From: Patescibacteria group bacterium
Lineage (GTDB): Bacteria; Patescibacteriota; Patescibacteriia; UBA9934; GWF2-40-263
Length of the DNA: 48,458 bases
Direction of reading: 5' to 3'
Assembly (NCBI GenBank): GCA_018814025.1
Contig: JAHJAM010000027.1
Location: 1-48,458, forward strand
Shown one piece after another: positions 39,579 through 47,427 of this stretch. The position numbers were made by a program, and so were the translations under genes. Each line of letters starts with the position of its first letter. The first letter of the stretch is position 1. Below the pieces are notes generated by a model. It saw nothing but the letters and a program-made list of their open reading frames with translations. It had not been told where the DNA came from and ran no database searches.

Positions 39579-39788
39579 ATGACGGACAGCATCAAACTCA
39601 GCATCAAGAAAATCTTGGTGATCCGCGAGCGCGACCAGATCCGAAACGAGATCGACAGCCACGGCCGCTCGTGGTGCAAGCATTCATGCACGAACTTTGA
39701 TCCCGCTCTTTATCGATTTCGGCGCGAACACGGCTACTCGGCCAAGGAGTTGCAAACCAACCCGAAGCTGTGCCACCGGATCGATTAG
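39579..39788 (+). CDS. Small hypothetical protein
   Basis: 69 residues: MTDSIKLSIKKILVIRERDQ, a basic stretch, then SWCKHSC with a further Cys and His near the C-terminus (KLCHRID), which could bind a metal. No family is recognised. A GGAGGG site and a good promoter support it, and a terminator lies 5 bp after the stop. Its neighbours are not functionally related. Confidence 0.65.
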   Translation: MTDSIKLSIKKILVIRERDQIRNEIDSHGRSWCKHSCTNFDPALYRFRREHGYSAKELQTNPKLCHRID

Positions 39789-39793
39789 CCGGC

Positions 39794-39826
39794 AAAACCC
39801 GTCCAGGACTTGGACGGGTTTTCTTC
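39794..39826 (+). terminator. Bidirectional intrinsic terminator
   Basis: A 12-bp perfect stem (39794-39805 with 39811-39822, loop GGACT) followed by TTCTTCTATT on the plus strand. It also ends the minus-strand gene at 39826. Confidence 0.85.
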
Positions 39827-40173
39827 TATTCCTTTTTGAAAGTGACTTTGAAGACCGGATGCCATTTATTGTCGTATTCATCCACAATTTCGACTTCTTC
39901 GTTTTTGACATACATGTTCAAGGCCAGATCGGAGAGAAGTTCTTGTTCGGATTGGATTTCCAGGCGCAAGTCATCAAGCTCTTGAAATTCTTTGGAACCG
40001 TTTTTGATTTGATTTTCAATGGATTGCTTTTCCTCGCGCAGGTCTTTGATCTGATCAACGATTTCTTGATGGCGCTGATTATTAATCAGTTCATCTTTGT
40101 ACATCTTGGCGATTTCGCGCCGCTTCTTTTTATTCTCTTCCAGGGATTTGTAGACTTCCTCGAGTTTGGTCAT
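39826..40173 (-). CDS. Hypothetical coiled-coil protein
   Basis: 115 residues. From residue 1 to about 80 it is a long charged helix with heptad-like leucine and isoleucine spacing (LEEVYKSLEENKKKRREIAK, IKDLREEKQSIENQ), a probable coiled coil; the last 30 residues (EVEIVDEYDNKWHPVFKVTF) look like beta strands. No known family is evident. The ATG at 40173 is preferred over an upstream GTG. It has an extended -10 promoter and a large palindrome in its leader. Confidence 0.65.
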   Translation of the reverse strand: MTKLEEVYKSLEENKKKRREIAKMYKDELINNQRHQEIVDQIKDLREEKQSIENQIKNGSKEFQELDDLRLEIQSEQELLSDLALNMYVKNEEVEIVDEYDNKWHPVFKVTFKKE

Positions 40174-40188
40174 AGAGAAGGTTTTTGG

Positions 40189-40220
40189 CACACTTAACGG
40201 ACGGCCGTCGCTTAGGTGTG
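40189..40220 (-). promoter_or_regulatory. 32-bp palindrome in the leader of the coiled-coil gene
   Basis: Two 16-bp arms (40189-40204 and 40205-40220) are inverted copies with a two-base internal mismatch and one G-T pair, centred on GACGGCCGTC. It lies between the promoter and the ATG at 40173. It could be an operator for a dimeric repressor or a strong RNA hairpin. Confidence 0.6.
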
Positions 40221-40245
40221 ACTATTTTAATTCTTGAATGCGGGC

Positions 40246-40254
40246 ATTATAACA
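40246..40254 (-). promoter_or_regulatory. Extended -10 promoter of the coiled-coil gene
   Basis: TGT TATAAT on the minus strand (40254-40246), a consensus extended -10 directly abutting the secA terminator stem. No -35 box is present, as is usual for this type. Confidence 0.65.
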
Positions 40255-40255
40255 C

Positions 40256-40282
40256 AAAACCACCCCGGGCTGGGGTGGTTTT
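40256..40282 (-). terminator. Terminator of secA
   Basis: An 11-bp perfect stem (40256-40266 with 40272-40282, loop of 5) 10 bp after the secA stop. The stem ends in four T. Confidence 0.8.
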
Positions 40283-40292
40283 TCTATTTTGT

Positions 40293-43061
40293 TTAAGCCC
40301 CATGGCACTTCTTGTACTTTTTACCTGATCCACAAGGACACGGGTCGTTGCGGCCGACTTTATCCTCCTTCACTTGCGCTTCGATTTTGGCTTCGCCCGC
40401 GGTTTTTTGGGCACCCTGCATTTGCACGCCCGCGCGCTTTAATAAGGAGTGAGCCAAAAACTCCTCGTTTTTCATGTTCACGGAATGCTGGATGGCTTTG
40501 AAGGCCGAATAGACAATTTCCGCGTTGATGCCGGAAAGCAGCTGTTGAAAGATGCGGAAACCCTCTTTCTTATACTCAACCAGCGGATCGCGCTGACCAT
40601 AGCCTTGCAGGCCGATGCCGTGGCGCAAAGCGCCCATGGCGGCCAAGTGATCAATCCACAAGGTATCGATGGCGCGGATAATAATGGCGCGCTCCAGATT
40701 GTGTAATTCCTTCCGATCTTTAAAATCTTTTTCCAGTTCAGCGTAGCGCTCGCGGACAATCTTCATGATGGCCTCGATGATTTTGGTGCGCTCCTCGGCC
40801 ACGGCCAGTTTGTCTTGGGCGATCTCAATCGTAAGTTCGTCCAGGGATTTCTTTTGTGCTTCGGACAAAGAAACGATCGTGGTGACGACTTCGGCAATTT
40901 CTTTTACGTCCCAGTCCCCGCTTTTGGTTTCGCTATGTTCCTGGAAACCTTTGGCCACTTCAAAACTTTCGCCGGTGTGGAAGAGCACGACTTGCTCGAT
41001 CTCGCCTTCCACCAGTTCGAGAATTTTTTCTTTCAAGGCCAAGGGGTCGCCGTGCGCATATTCTTCCAAGATTTCGCGGCGGCGGCCGTAAATGATTTCG
41101 CGGTGCTTGTTGAGAACATCATCATATTCAATGAGGTGTTTGCGGATATCAAAGTTGTGGCCTTCCACGCGCGTTTGCGATTTTTCAATGGAACCGGAAA
41201 CCATGGCGTTTTCGATGGGCATGTCTTCGGGCAGTTTGACCATTTCCATGGCTTTTTTCACGCGCTCGCCCGCGAAGATGCGCATTAAATCATCATCCAC
41301 GGAAACATAGAATTGAGTGGAACCCGGGTCGCCTTGGCGGCCGGCGCGGCCGCGCAGCTGGTTGTCGATGCGGCGGGATTCGTGGCGCTCGGTGCCCAAA
41401 ACGTGCAAACCGCCCAAGGCTTTCACTTTGGCTTCTTCTTTGGGATCAACCGGATTGCCGCCAAGTTTGATGTCCACGCCGCGGCCGGCCATGTTGGTCG
41501 CCAGCGTGACCGCGCCCACGCGTCCGGCTTGAGCAATATACTCAGCTTCTTTGGCGTGGTTTTTGGCGTTTAACATATTAAAAGGAAGGCCGGCCTGTTC
41601 CAGCAAGGTGGCTAACAATTCGTTCTTTTCAATGGAGGCCGTGCCCAGCAGGATGGGCTGGCCCTTTTCATGCAGAGTTTGAATCTCTTTGACCACGGCC
41701 GTAAATTTGCCCAATTCGGATTTATAAACTCGATCCGGCAAGTCGGTGCGGTTGGGCGGCACATTGGTGGGAATGACCATGACATCCAAATTATAAATTT
41801 TGCCGAACTCTTCGGCTTCGGTCACGGCCGTCCCGGTCATGCCGGAAAGTTTTTCGTACATGCGGAAATAGTTTTGGAAAGTAATGGTGGCCAAAGTTTG
41901 GCTTTCGCGCTGAATGGCCACGCCTTCTTTGGCTTCAATGGCCTGATGCTGGCCTTCGCCAAAACGCCGTCCGGGCATGAGCCGGCCGGTAAATTCATCC
42001 ACGATAATCACCTCGTCCTCCTTGACCACGTACTGCACATCCCGCTTATAAAGAGCGCGAGCGCGCAAGGCGTTATCCGCAAAATATTGGAGATTGTTGT
42101 TGCCCACGGCGTAAAGATTGTCGATGCCCATGGCTTTTTCGATTTTGGTAATGCCTTCCTCGGTCAGCGTGGCCGCGCGCATTTTTTCATCAATGTTAAA
42201 ATCTTCGTTTTCGTTTAAAGTCTTGATGATATCCGCGAACCGATAATACAGTTCGTTGGATTTTTCCGCGGGCGCGGAGATAATGAGCGGCGTGCGGGCT
42301 TCGTCGATTAAAATCGAGTCGACTTCGTCCACGATGGCGAAATGCAAAGCCTTTTGCACCATTTGATCGAAAGTGGGCGCCATGTTATCGCGCAAATAAT
42401 CAAAACCGAACTCGTTGTTGGTGCCGTAAGTAATATCCGCGGCATAAGCTTCGGCGCGAGTCACCGGACGCAAATATTCCATTTCCACTTGCACGTCGCC
42501 GACCGCGTCGCGGACTTCATCGGCTTTGGCTTCGGCTTTTGAGCCTTCGCCTAAAACATAATCCGGATCGTAAACGAAACTGGCCAGGTGCTGAATGGTG
42601 GCGCAAGACAAGCCCAAAAAGTGATAAATCTGGCCCATCCAAACTAAGTCGCGGCGAGCCAAGTAATCGTTCACCGTGACCAAGTGCGCGCCTTGACCGG
42701 TTAAAGCATTCAAGTACATGGGCAAAGTGGCGGTTAAAGTTTTCCCTTCACCGGTGCGCATTTCCGCGATGGAGCCGCGATGCATAACGATTCCGCCCAT
42801 GAGCTGAACATCATAATGGCGCTGGCCCAGCGTGCGCTTGGCGGCCTCGCGCACCACGGCATAGGCTTCAGGCATTAAGTGATCTAAGGCTTCGCCTTGA
42901 GCCAGACGGTCTTTAAATTCTTGAGTTTTGGCTTTGAGCTGGGCATCAGTCAGCTTTTGGATATCCGGTTCCAGGGCATTGATCTGATCAACCACTTTTT
43001 GCAAATCGACTAAAGCTTTTTTGTTGGGGTCACCGAAGATAACATTCAGGAATTTAGACAT
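40293..43061 (-). CDS. secA: Preprotein translocase ATPase SecA
   Basis: The motor that pushes preproteins through SecYEG, here acting together with SecDF. 922 residues, full length. The first nucleotide-binding domain has Walker A MRTGEGKT and [18 protein letters not shown]; the second has [12 protein letters not shown] and [15 protein letters not shown], with [17 protein letters not shown] in the helicase motif VI. The preprotein-binding and helical scaffold domains follow. The C-terminus carries the SEC-C zinc motif [17 protein letters not shown] (three Cys and one His), which binds SecB or the ribosome in other bacteria. Confidence 0.98.
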   Translation of the reverse strand: MSKFLNVIFGDPNKKALVDLQKVVDQINALEPDIQKLTDAQLKAKTQEFKDRLAQGEALDHLMPEAYAVVREAAKRTLGQRHYDVQLMGGIVMHRGSIAEMRTGEGKTLTATLPMYLNALTGQGAHLVTVNDYLARRDLVWMGQIYHFLGLSCATIQHLASFVYDPDYVLGEGSKAEAKADEVRDAVGDVQVEMEYLRPVTRAEAYAADITYGTNNEFGFDYLRDNMAPTFDQMVQKALHFAIVDEVDSILIDEARTPLIISAPAEKSNELYYRFADIIKTLNENEDFNIDEKMRAATLTEEGITKIEKAMGIDNLYAVGNNNLQYFADNALRARALYKRDVQYVVKEDEVIIVDEFTGRLMPGRRFGEGQHQAIEAKEGVAIQRESQTLATITFQNYFRMYEKLSGMTGTAVTEAEEFGKIYNLDVMVIPTNVPPNRTDLPDRVYKSELGKFTAVVKEIQTLHEKGQPILLGTASIEKNELLATLLEQAGLPFNMLNAKNHAKEAEYIAQAGRVGAVTLATNMAGRGVDIKLGGNPVDPKEEAKVKALGGLHVLGTERHESRRIDNQLRGRAGRQGDPGSTQFYVSVDDDLMRIFAGERVKKAMEMVKLPEDMPIENAMVSGSIEKSQTRVEGHNFDIRKHLIEYDDVLNKHREIIYGRRREILEEYAHGDPLALKEKILELVEGEIEQVVLFHTGESFEVAKGFQEHSETKSGDWDVKEIAEVVTTIVSLSEAQKKSLDELTIEIAQDKLAVAEERTKIIEAIMKIVRERYAELEKDFKDRKELHNLERAIIIRAIDTLWIDHLAAMGALRHGIGLQGYGQRDPLVEYKKEGFRIFQQLLSGINAEIVYSAFKAIQHSVNMKNEEFLAHSLLKRAGVQMQGAQKTAGEAKIEAQVKEDKVGRNDPCPCGSGKKYKKCHGA

Positions 43062-43094
43062 ATCTTAGCGAAAATTCAGAGTATTTATGGCTGA

Positions 43095-43123
43095 AGTATG
43101 GCGGATTTTGGGGAAATTTGCAA
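43095..43123 (-). promoter_or_regulatory. Possible promoter of secA
   Basis: TTGCAA (43123-43118), 17-bp spacer, CATACT (43100-43095) on the minus strand, about 33 bp before the secA ATG. Confidence 0.45.
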
Positions 43124-43130
43124 GCTAAAT

Positions 43131-43155
43131 CAAAATCCCGCCCAAAGGCGGGATT
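43131..43155 (-). terminator. Intrinsic terminator of hpf
   Basis: A 9-bp perfect stem (43134-43142 with 43147-43155, loop CAAA) followed by TTGATTTAG on the minus strand, 5 bp after the hpf stop. Confidence 0.78.
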
Positions 43156-43160
43156 GGCTA

Positions 43161-43505
43161 TTATTCTTTGCCCGGGCGCGGCACGCGCTGGGTTTTATCC
43201 GACAGCTTATTTTTAAAATCAACGATTTGTCGCTGGAGCTGATCTTTGACCAGGTCGATGGCCGCGTACAGATCTTCCGCGGTTTCTTCAGCCCGCAGAA
43301 GCATGCCCGGCACATTGATGTTGACTTCGGCGCGGAAAATCGGACCTTTGTTTTGACCGCGCGTGGTTTGGCCGACTTCGATGGACACATCAATCGGATC
43401 AAAGTCCGTTAAATACTTTTGCAAGGCTTCCACTTTTTTGGTGGCGTAGTCCTTAATGGCCTCGGTTAAGTCCATGTTGGTGCCCTTGATGTTGGTGATG
43501 TGCAT
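43161..43505 (-). CDS. hpf: Ribosome hibernation-promoting factor (short form)
   Basis: A 114-residue protein of the HPF/YfiA family that silences ribosomes in slow growth. MHITNIKGTNMDLTEAIKDYATKKVE and the IDVSIEVGQTTRG... FRAEVNINVPG strand region with DLYAAIDLVKDQLQRQI match the beta-alpha-beta core. There is no C-terminal dimerisation domain of the long form. A 6-bp hairpin (43535-43549, GGTAAC with GTTACC) lies in the 85-bp leader before it; no clean promoter is seen. Confidence 0.93.
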   Translation of the reverse strand: MHITNIKGTNMDLTEAIKDYATKKVEALQKYLTDFDPIDVSIEVGQTTRGQNKGPIFRAEVNINVPGMLLRAEETAEDLYAAIDLVKDQLQRQIVDFKNKLSDKTQRVPRPGKE

Positions 43506-43590
43506 ATTGTTTGGTTGATTAGGGACTAGTAACTGGTAACTGGGTTACCTTATATATCCACGATACCTTGGGAAGAGAAAGGGAGCAAGA

Positions 43591-44550
43591 TTAAAAACCC
43601 AGATACTGAACCTCTTCCATGAGCTGGATACCGAAGCTGTCGCGCACGGTCATTTTGGCCAGAGAAATTAATTGCATGACATCGCTGGCGGTTGCGTTTC
43701 CCAGATTCACAATAAAGTTGCCGTGCTCGGAACTGATTTGCGCAGCACCAATTTGTTTGCCTTTTAAGCCGGCCTGGTCGATGACCCAGCCCGCCGGTAC
43801 CCGACGGGCTTGGACCATCTCTGGAGTTATATCGAGTTTTTCTTTGATTCGTTGCAGATCAGCGTCATCCACAATCTCGTAATTCTTAAAAATGCAACCA
43901 GCAGATGAGGCGCCTTGGGGTTGAGATGTTTGGCGCTTGGCCAATATTTCTCGGATCTTCTCTTTTAGTTCAGCTACATCACCGGGCTGCAGTTCTAAAG
44001 TCGCGGACAAAACCACCAGATCTTCATCCCATTTGATGGCGCTGTCGCGATAGCCGAATTTCAGATCCGCATTACTCATCTCAAGCACTTCCCCATTCTT
44101 CAGAGCTTTGACGGATTTGACCGCGTCTTTGGTTTCGTGGCCAAAACAGCCGGCATTGCCGCGCACGGCCCCGCCAATGGTGCCGGGCAGGCCAATGGCC
44201 CATTCAAAGCCTTGGAGTCCGGCTTCGGCAGTGGCCCGGGCCAAAGCCGCGGCCATGACGCCGGCATCAGCCGTGACGGTCTGGCCGGTAATTTTGAATT
44301 CGCGCATGGCGATTTTGATCACTAAACCCTCGAAACCCTCGTCGCTAGCCAAAACATTGGAGCCGCCGCCCATGACGAAATATGGCAGACGATTCTCTTT
44401 GGCTAAGGATACGGCTTTAATGAGTTCATCTTGAGTTTTCACCTCGACCAAAAATTTGGCCGGACCGCCCAAGCGAAAGTTGGTGTGTTTGGAGAGAGGC
44501 TCCATGATTTTGAGCCGTGCGCCGAAGATGGCAAGTAATTCTTGTTCCAT
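43591..44550 (-). CDS. murB: UDP-N-acetylenolpyruvoylglucosamine reductase MurB
   Basis: Makes UDP-MurNAc. 319 residues. FAD-binding segments include HTNFRLGGPAKFLVEV, MGGGSNVLASDEGFEGLVI and the GLPGTIGGAVRGNAGC motif; the catalytic Ser is in ASSAGCIFKN and the Glu in SSEHGNFIVN. This is the type IIb layout. It lies downstream of murC (92 bp gap with a repeat), and MurC uses its product. Confidence 0.96.
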   Translation of the reverse strand: MEQELLAIFGARLKIMEPLSKHTNFRLGGPAKFLVEVKTQDELIKAVSLAKENRLPYFVMGGGSNVLASDEGFEGLVIKIAMREFKITGQTVTADAGVMAAALARATAEAGLQGFEWAIGLPGTIGGAVRGNAGCFGHETKDAVKSVKALKNGEVLEMSNADLKFGYRDSAIKWDEDLVVLSATLELQPGDVAELKEKIREILAKRQTSQPQGASSAGCIFKNYEIVDDADLQRIKEKLDITPEMVQARRVPAGWVIDQAGLKGKQIGAAQISSEHGNFIVNLGNATASDVMQLISLAKMTVRDSFGIQLMEEVQYLGF

Positions 44551-44560
44551 ATAATTCAGC

Positions 44561-44628
44561 TGTCATCCTGAGGCCAACGGCCGAAGGATCTTCATTACGA
44601 AGATCCTTCGCTGACGCTCAGGATGACA
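44561..44628. repeat. Palindromic repeat between murB and murC
   Basis: Outer arms (TGTCATCCTGAG at 44561-44572 with CTCAGGATGACA at 44617-44628) and inner arms (CGAAGGATCTTC at 44582-44593 with GAAGATCCTTCG at 44599-44610) form a nested hairpin. The TCATCCTGAG...GAAGGATCTTC type of repeat recurs in many bacterial genomes, from memory. It may end murC transcripts or be a mobile hairpin. Confidence 0.75.
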
Positions 44629-44642
44629 AAATTATTCATTGG

Positions 44643-45983
44643 CTATTTAACTAGATTTCTTGCGATTTGGTCCACATCCCCGGCGCCCATGATAATGACC
44701 ACGTCATCCTTTTGGATTTTGTCACGGAGCATTTGCTCGGCCGTGGGCAAATCCGGCGCGTACTCAGACCGGGGAATTTTTTTCACCAAATCTAAACTGG
44801 AAATTTCTGCGGCCTCGGGCTCGGTGCGGCCGGACACGCCATAGATTTCCGGAATGATTAAATTCTCGGCCTTCGATAATACTTTTACGAAATCATCGAA
44901 TAATTCTTTGGTGCGCGAATGCTGGTGCGGCTGGAAGCAAAGGATGATGCGGCGCTTGGGGAAAAATTCCTTAGCGGCTTTCAGTGTTCCTTCGATGGCC
45001 GTGGGATGGTGGCCGTAATCAGAAATGATAGTGGCGCCCATAAACTCCCCCACCCGCTCGAAGCGGCGCCAGGCCCCGGGGAATTCTTTCAAGGCTTTCT
45101 GACAATCTTTAAATTTCACGCCCAGCTCCAAGGCCGCGGCGGCGGCGGCCAAAGCGTTCTCCACATTAAACTCGCCGGGAATTTGCAAAATAATCTTGCC
45201 GTGTTTGGCCAGCTCAAAAGCTTGTTTGCCCACCGCGGTGATTCGTTTCCAACCCTTGTAGTCGGCTTTGGTTTGAAAGCCGTATGTAACCGGATTCTGA
45301 ATTGTCAGCTTTTGCGATTGCGGATCTCGAGCATTGACCACGCACTTGCCTTCACCGGTTAACTTGTCCACGAATTTTTGAAAGGTCTGGCGGATGTGAT
45401 CCAAATCCCGATAATAATCCAAATGATCTTCTTCAATGTTGGTCAGAACAATCATGGCCGGCTCCATGTTCAGCATGTTGGCTTGGTACTCGCAGCCTTC
45501 GACCACGAAGAAACGGGATTGGCCGAGGCGCAAGTTGCCGTGTGCAAAGCCGGGCACATAAGTGCCGACCAAAACCGTGGGATCAAAACCCGCGGCTTCG
45601 AGAATTTTGCCCAACATGGCCGTGGTGGTGGATTTGCCGTTGGTGCCGGAAACCGCGATGGTCAAATATTCTTTGGAAACTTCGCCGAGCATTTGGCCAT
45701 AAGTGACTTGTTTAATGCCTAACTTTTTGGCTTGCACTCGTTCCGGATTGCTTTCGGGCACGGCGCCGGAGTAAACAACCAAGTCAGCATCAGTCGGAAC
45801 ATTTTGGGCAAGATGATCTTCAAAAACTTGGATGCCGAATTGTTCAAGGTCTTTGGTGATATCGGACAAAACCAAATCCGAGCCCGTGACCGCGTGGCCG
45901 CGGGACTTCATTAATTTAGCCAAAGCGGACATACCGATGCCGCCGATGCCGATGAAGTGAATAGGAGGAAGCGCGTGGCGCAT
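44643..45983 (-). CDS. murC: UDP-N-acetylmuramate--L-alanine ligase MurC
   Basis: Adds L-Ala to UDP-MurNAc in peptidoglycan synthesis. 446 residues. The N-terminal domain has HFIGIGGIGMSALAKLM, the ATP-binding loop AVSGTNGKSTTTAMLG (the Mur GxxGKT/S motif; the usual His is Asn here), the central EEDHLDYYRDL, and the C-terminal GAWRRFERVGE and YGHHPTAIEGTL. A normal length and order. The predicted promoter gives a leader of about 3 nt. Confidence 0.96.
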   Translation of the reverse strand: MRHALPPIHFIGIGGIGMSALAKLMKSRGHAVTGSDLVLSDITKDLEQFGIQVFEDHLAQNVPTDADLVVYSGAVPESNPERVQAKKLGIKQVTYGQMLGEVSKEYLTIAVSGTNGKSTTTAMLGKILEAAGFDPTVLVGTYVPGFAHGNLRLGQSRFFVVEGCEYQANMLNMEPAMIVLTNIEEDHLDYYRDLDHIRQTFQKFVDKLTGEGKCVVNARDPQSQKLTIQNPVTYGFQTKADYKGWKRITAVGKQAFELAKHGKIILQIPGEFNVENALAAAAAALELGVKFKDCQKALKEFPGAWRRFERVGEFMGATIISDYGHHPTAIEGTLKAAKEFFPKRRIILCFQPHQHSRTKELFDDFVKVLSKAENLIIPEIYGVSGRTEPEAAEISSLDLVKKIPRSEYAPDLPTAEQMLRDKIQKDDVVIIMGAGDVDQIARNLVK

Positions 45984-45992
45984 AGTGAATCT

Positions 45993-46021
45993 AATTTACC
46001 GAAAATTGGCGGAAAAATCAA
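45993..46021 (-). promoter_or_regulatory. Possible promoter of murC, near-leaderless
   Basis: TTGATT (46021-46016), 17-bp spacer, TAAATT (45998-45993) on the minus strand; the -10 ends 9 bp before the ATG. Confidence 0.5.
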
Positions 46022-46053
46022 ACAAAGAAAACCCCCGACGAGTGTCGGGGGTT
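46021..46053 (-). terminator. Intrinsic terminator of the gene at 46059
   Basis: A 10-bp perfect stem (46030-46039 with 46044-46053, loop GAGT) followed on the minus strand by TTCTTTGTTTG, 5 bp after the stop. Confidence 0.87.
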
Positions 46054-46058
46054 GGAGG

Positions 46059-47288
46059 CTAGCGGCGGTCCAGGCGGAACTGCTTGATGGTGGAGCCATC
46101 AAGGCGGTTGCCGGACAGGCGCCTCTGGAAGTGGCGGAGATTCCAGATGTAAGTGGCGGGCTCAAGCGGCTCGCCGTAGTAGAACGGATAGTGCAGCTGG
46201 CCGTCGCTTAGCACATAGAACATGATCTCGCCGTGGTTATCCACGGCCATGTCCTGAAGACTGAAGCCGGCCGGGGCGTCGAAAACCGTGCCGCGGGAAG
46301 TGAAGAGCCGCTCGTGGGTCACGGGCTGGCCCTGATGATCCAAACGGCAGATCTTCATCCGAGCGATGAACTGGCTGTCGTCGCGCGACCAGCGCAGGTC
46401 ATCCGGACCCATCTGGAAATATCCGTCCGCGTCTTCGACCAGCTGACCGTCGAGGTAAAGCTGGCGATACGAGCAGGACAAGCGTCCGCGCTCGGGCCGG
46501 CGCACCTGCAAAAAGACGTGCTTTTGGCTGGGCGAGATCCAGAAGTGCTCCACTTGGCCGGACAGCTCCCGATGGGTTTCAAAATCGAACAGGTCGATGC
46601 CTTCGGTTTCGAACACGAAGCTGTCGCCTTGATCGATGACATAGGCGAAGCCGTCTTGCCAGGGCAAAACCCGAACCCGCTGACGCGGATCAAAGTTTTT
46701 GACTTCCTCCAGCGACCCGTCCGGGTGCCAAAGGCTGTGGCAAAGCCGGCCTTGCTTTTCTTCAACCGCAGAAATTCGCCCATCCGTCAGAATCGAAACA
46801 CTGGCTTGGCCTTGAGTCAGTAGATAGCCCAGGCCCTGCGGCAGGACATAGCGATCAAAGCAAGTCTCATCATCATTATTGGCGCCCTTGAGCATGGGGC
46901 CGGTCGGGGTCTGAATAATGTGATCCAGCCGATCCAGCCTCTGCAAGAGACGGGCTTGCCGGTGATCCACACAATAGACGCCGGAAAGCTGTTGATCCGG
47001 GGCTTGCCCCCAAATCAGAATCTGCTTGGGCGCAACCTGGAGCAAAACGCCATGAGTGATGGGCGTGCAGGTTCGATGGTTTTGATGAACCACATCCAAG
47101 TGGTCCACCAGACAGTCATTATTTTGCAGGACGGCCAGATGTTGGCCGCTGAAGCTGACGAGCAGCTTGCGCTCACTGACGATTTGAGAAAAAGTCTGAG
47201 CGCTAACCAAGTGCGGCAGATGGTGAACAATAGTTCGGTGATTCTGACCAAGTGAATCTGCGGGTTTGAAAGAACTTCGCGAGTCCAT
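46059..47288 (-). CDS. Hypothetical protein, probable beta-propeller
   Basis: 409 residues without signal peptide or membrane segment. Recurring aromatic segments such as HFWISPSQKHVFLQV, LRWSRDDSQFIARM and VLPWQDGFAYVIDQG resemble blades of TolB/WD40-like propellers, suggesting a cytoplasmic binding scaffold. Histidine and glutamine are frequent in the first 100 residues (IVHHLPHLVSAQTF, DVVHQNHRTCTP). No catalytic motif is evident. It has its own promoter that shares its -35 with that of glyA, and its own terminator. Confidence 0.6.
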   Translation of the reverse strand: MDSRSSFKPADSLGQNHRTIVHHLPHLVSAQTFSQIVSERKLLVSFSGQHLAVLQNNDCLVDHLDVVHQNHRTCTPITHGVLLQVAPKQILIWGQAPDQQLSGVYCVDHRQARLLQRLDRLDHIIQTPTGPMLKGANNDDETCFDRYVLPQGLGYLLTQGQASVSILTDGRISAVEEKQGRLCHSLWHPDGSLEEVKNFDPRQRVRVLPWQDGFAYVIDQGDSFVFETEGIDLFDFETHRELSGQVEHFWISPSQKHVFLQVRRPERGRLSCSYRQLYLDGQLVEDADGYFQMGPDDLRWSRDDSQFIARMKICRLDHQGQPVTHERLFTSRGTVFDAPAGFSLQDMAVDNHGEIMFYVLSDGQLHYPFYYGEPLEPATYIWNLRHFQRRLSGNRLDGSTIKQFRLDRR

Positions 47289-47346
47289 GAGATCATCCGC
47301 CTAGCAATCATCGCATCATTCAAGACTTATGTTCATGGAACGACTA

Positions 47347-47375
47347 ATATTAGGCAGTTTTAGCTAATTTGTCAA
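47347..47375 (-). promoter_or_regulatory. Promoter of the propeller-like gene
   Basis: TTGACA (47375-47370), 17-bp spacer, TAATAT (47352-47347) on the minus strand, leaving a leader of about 50 nt. Confidence 0.8.
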
Positions 47376-47397
47376 GAAAAGGGGGTCAGCGTAGAAT
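47369..47397 (+). promoter_or_regulatory. Promoter of glyA sharing its -35 with the divergent promoter
   Basis: TTGTCA (47369-47374), 17-bp spacer, TAGAAT (47392-47397). The -35 box lies on the same seven bases, TTGTCAA, as the minus-strand -35. Confidence 0.72.
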
Positions 47398-47427
47398 GGC
47401 AGGGTTAAATAGTTTCCGAAATCACTT

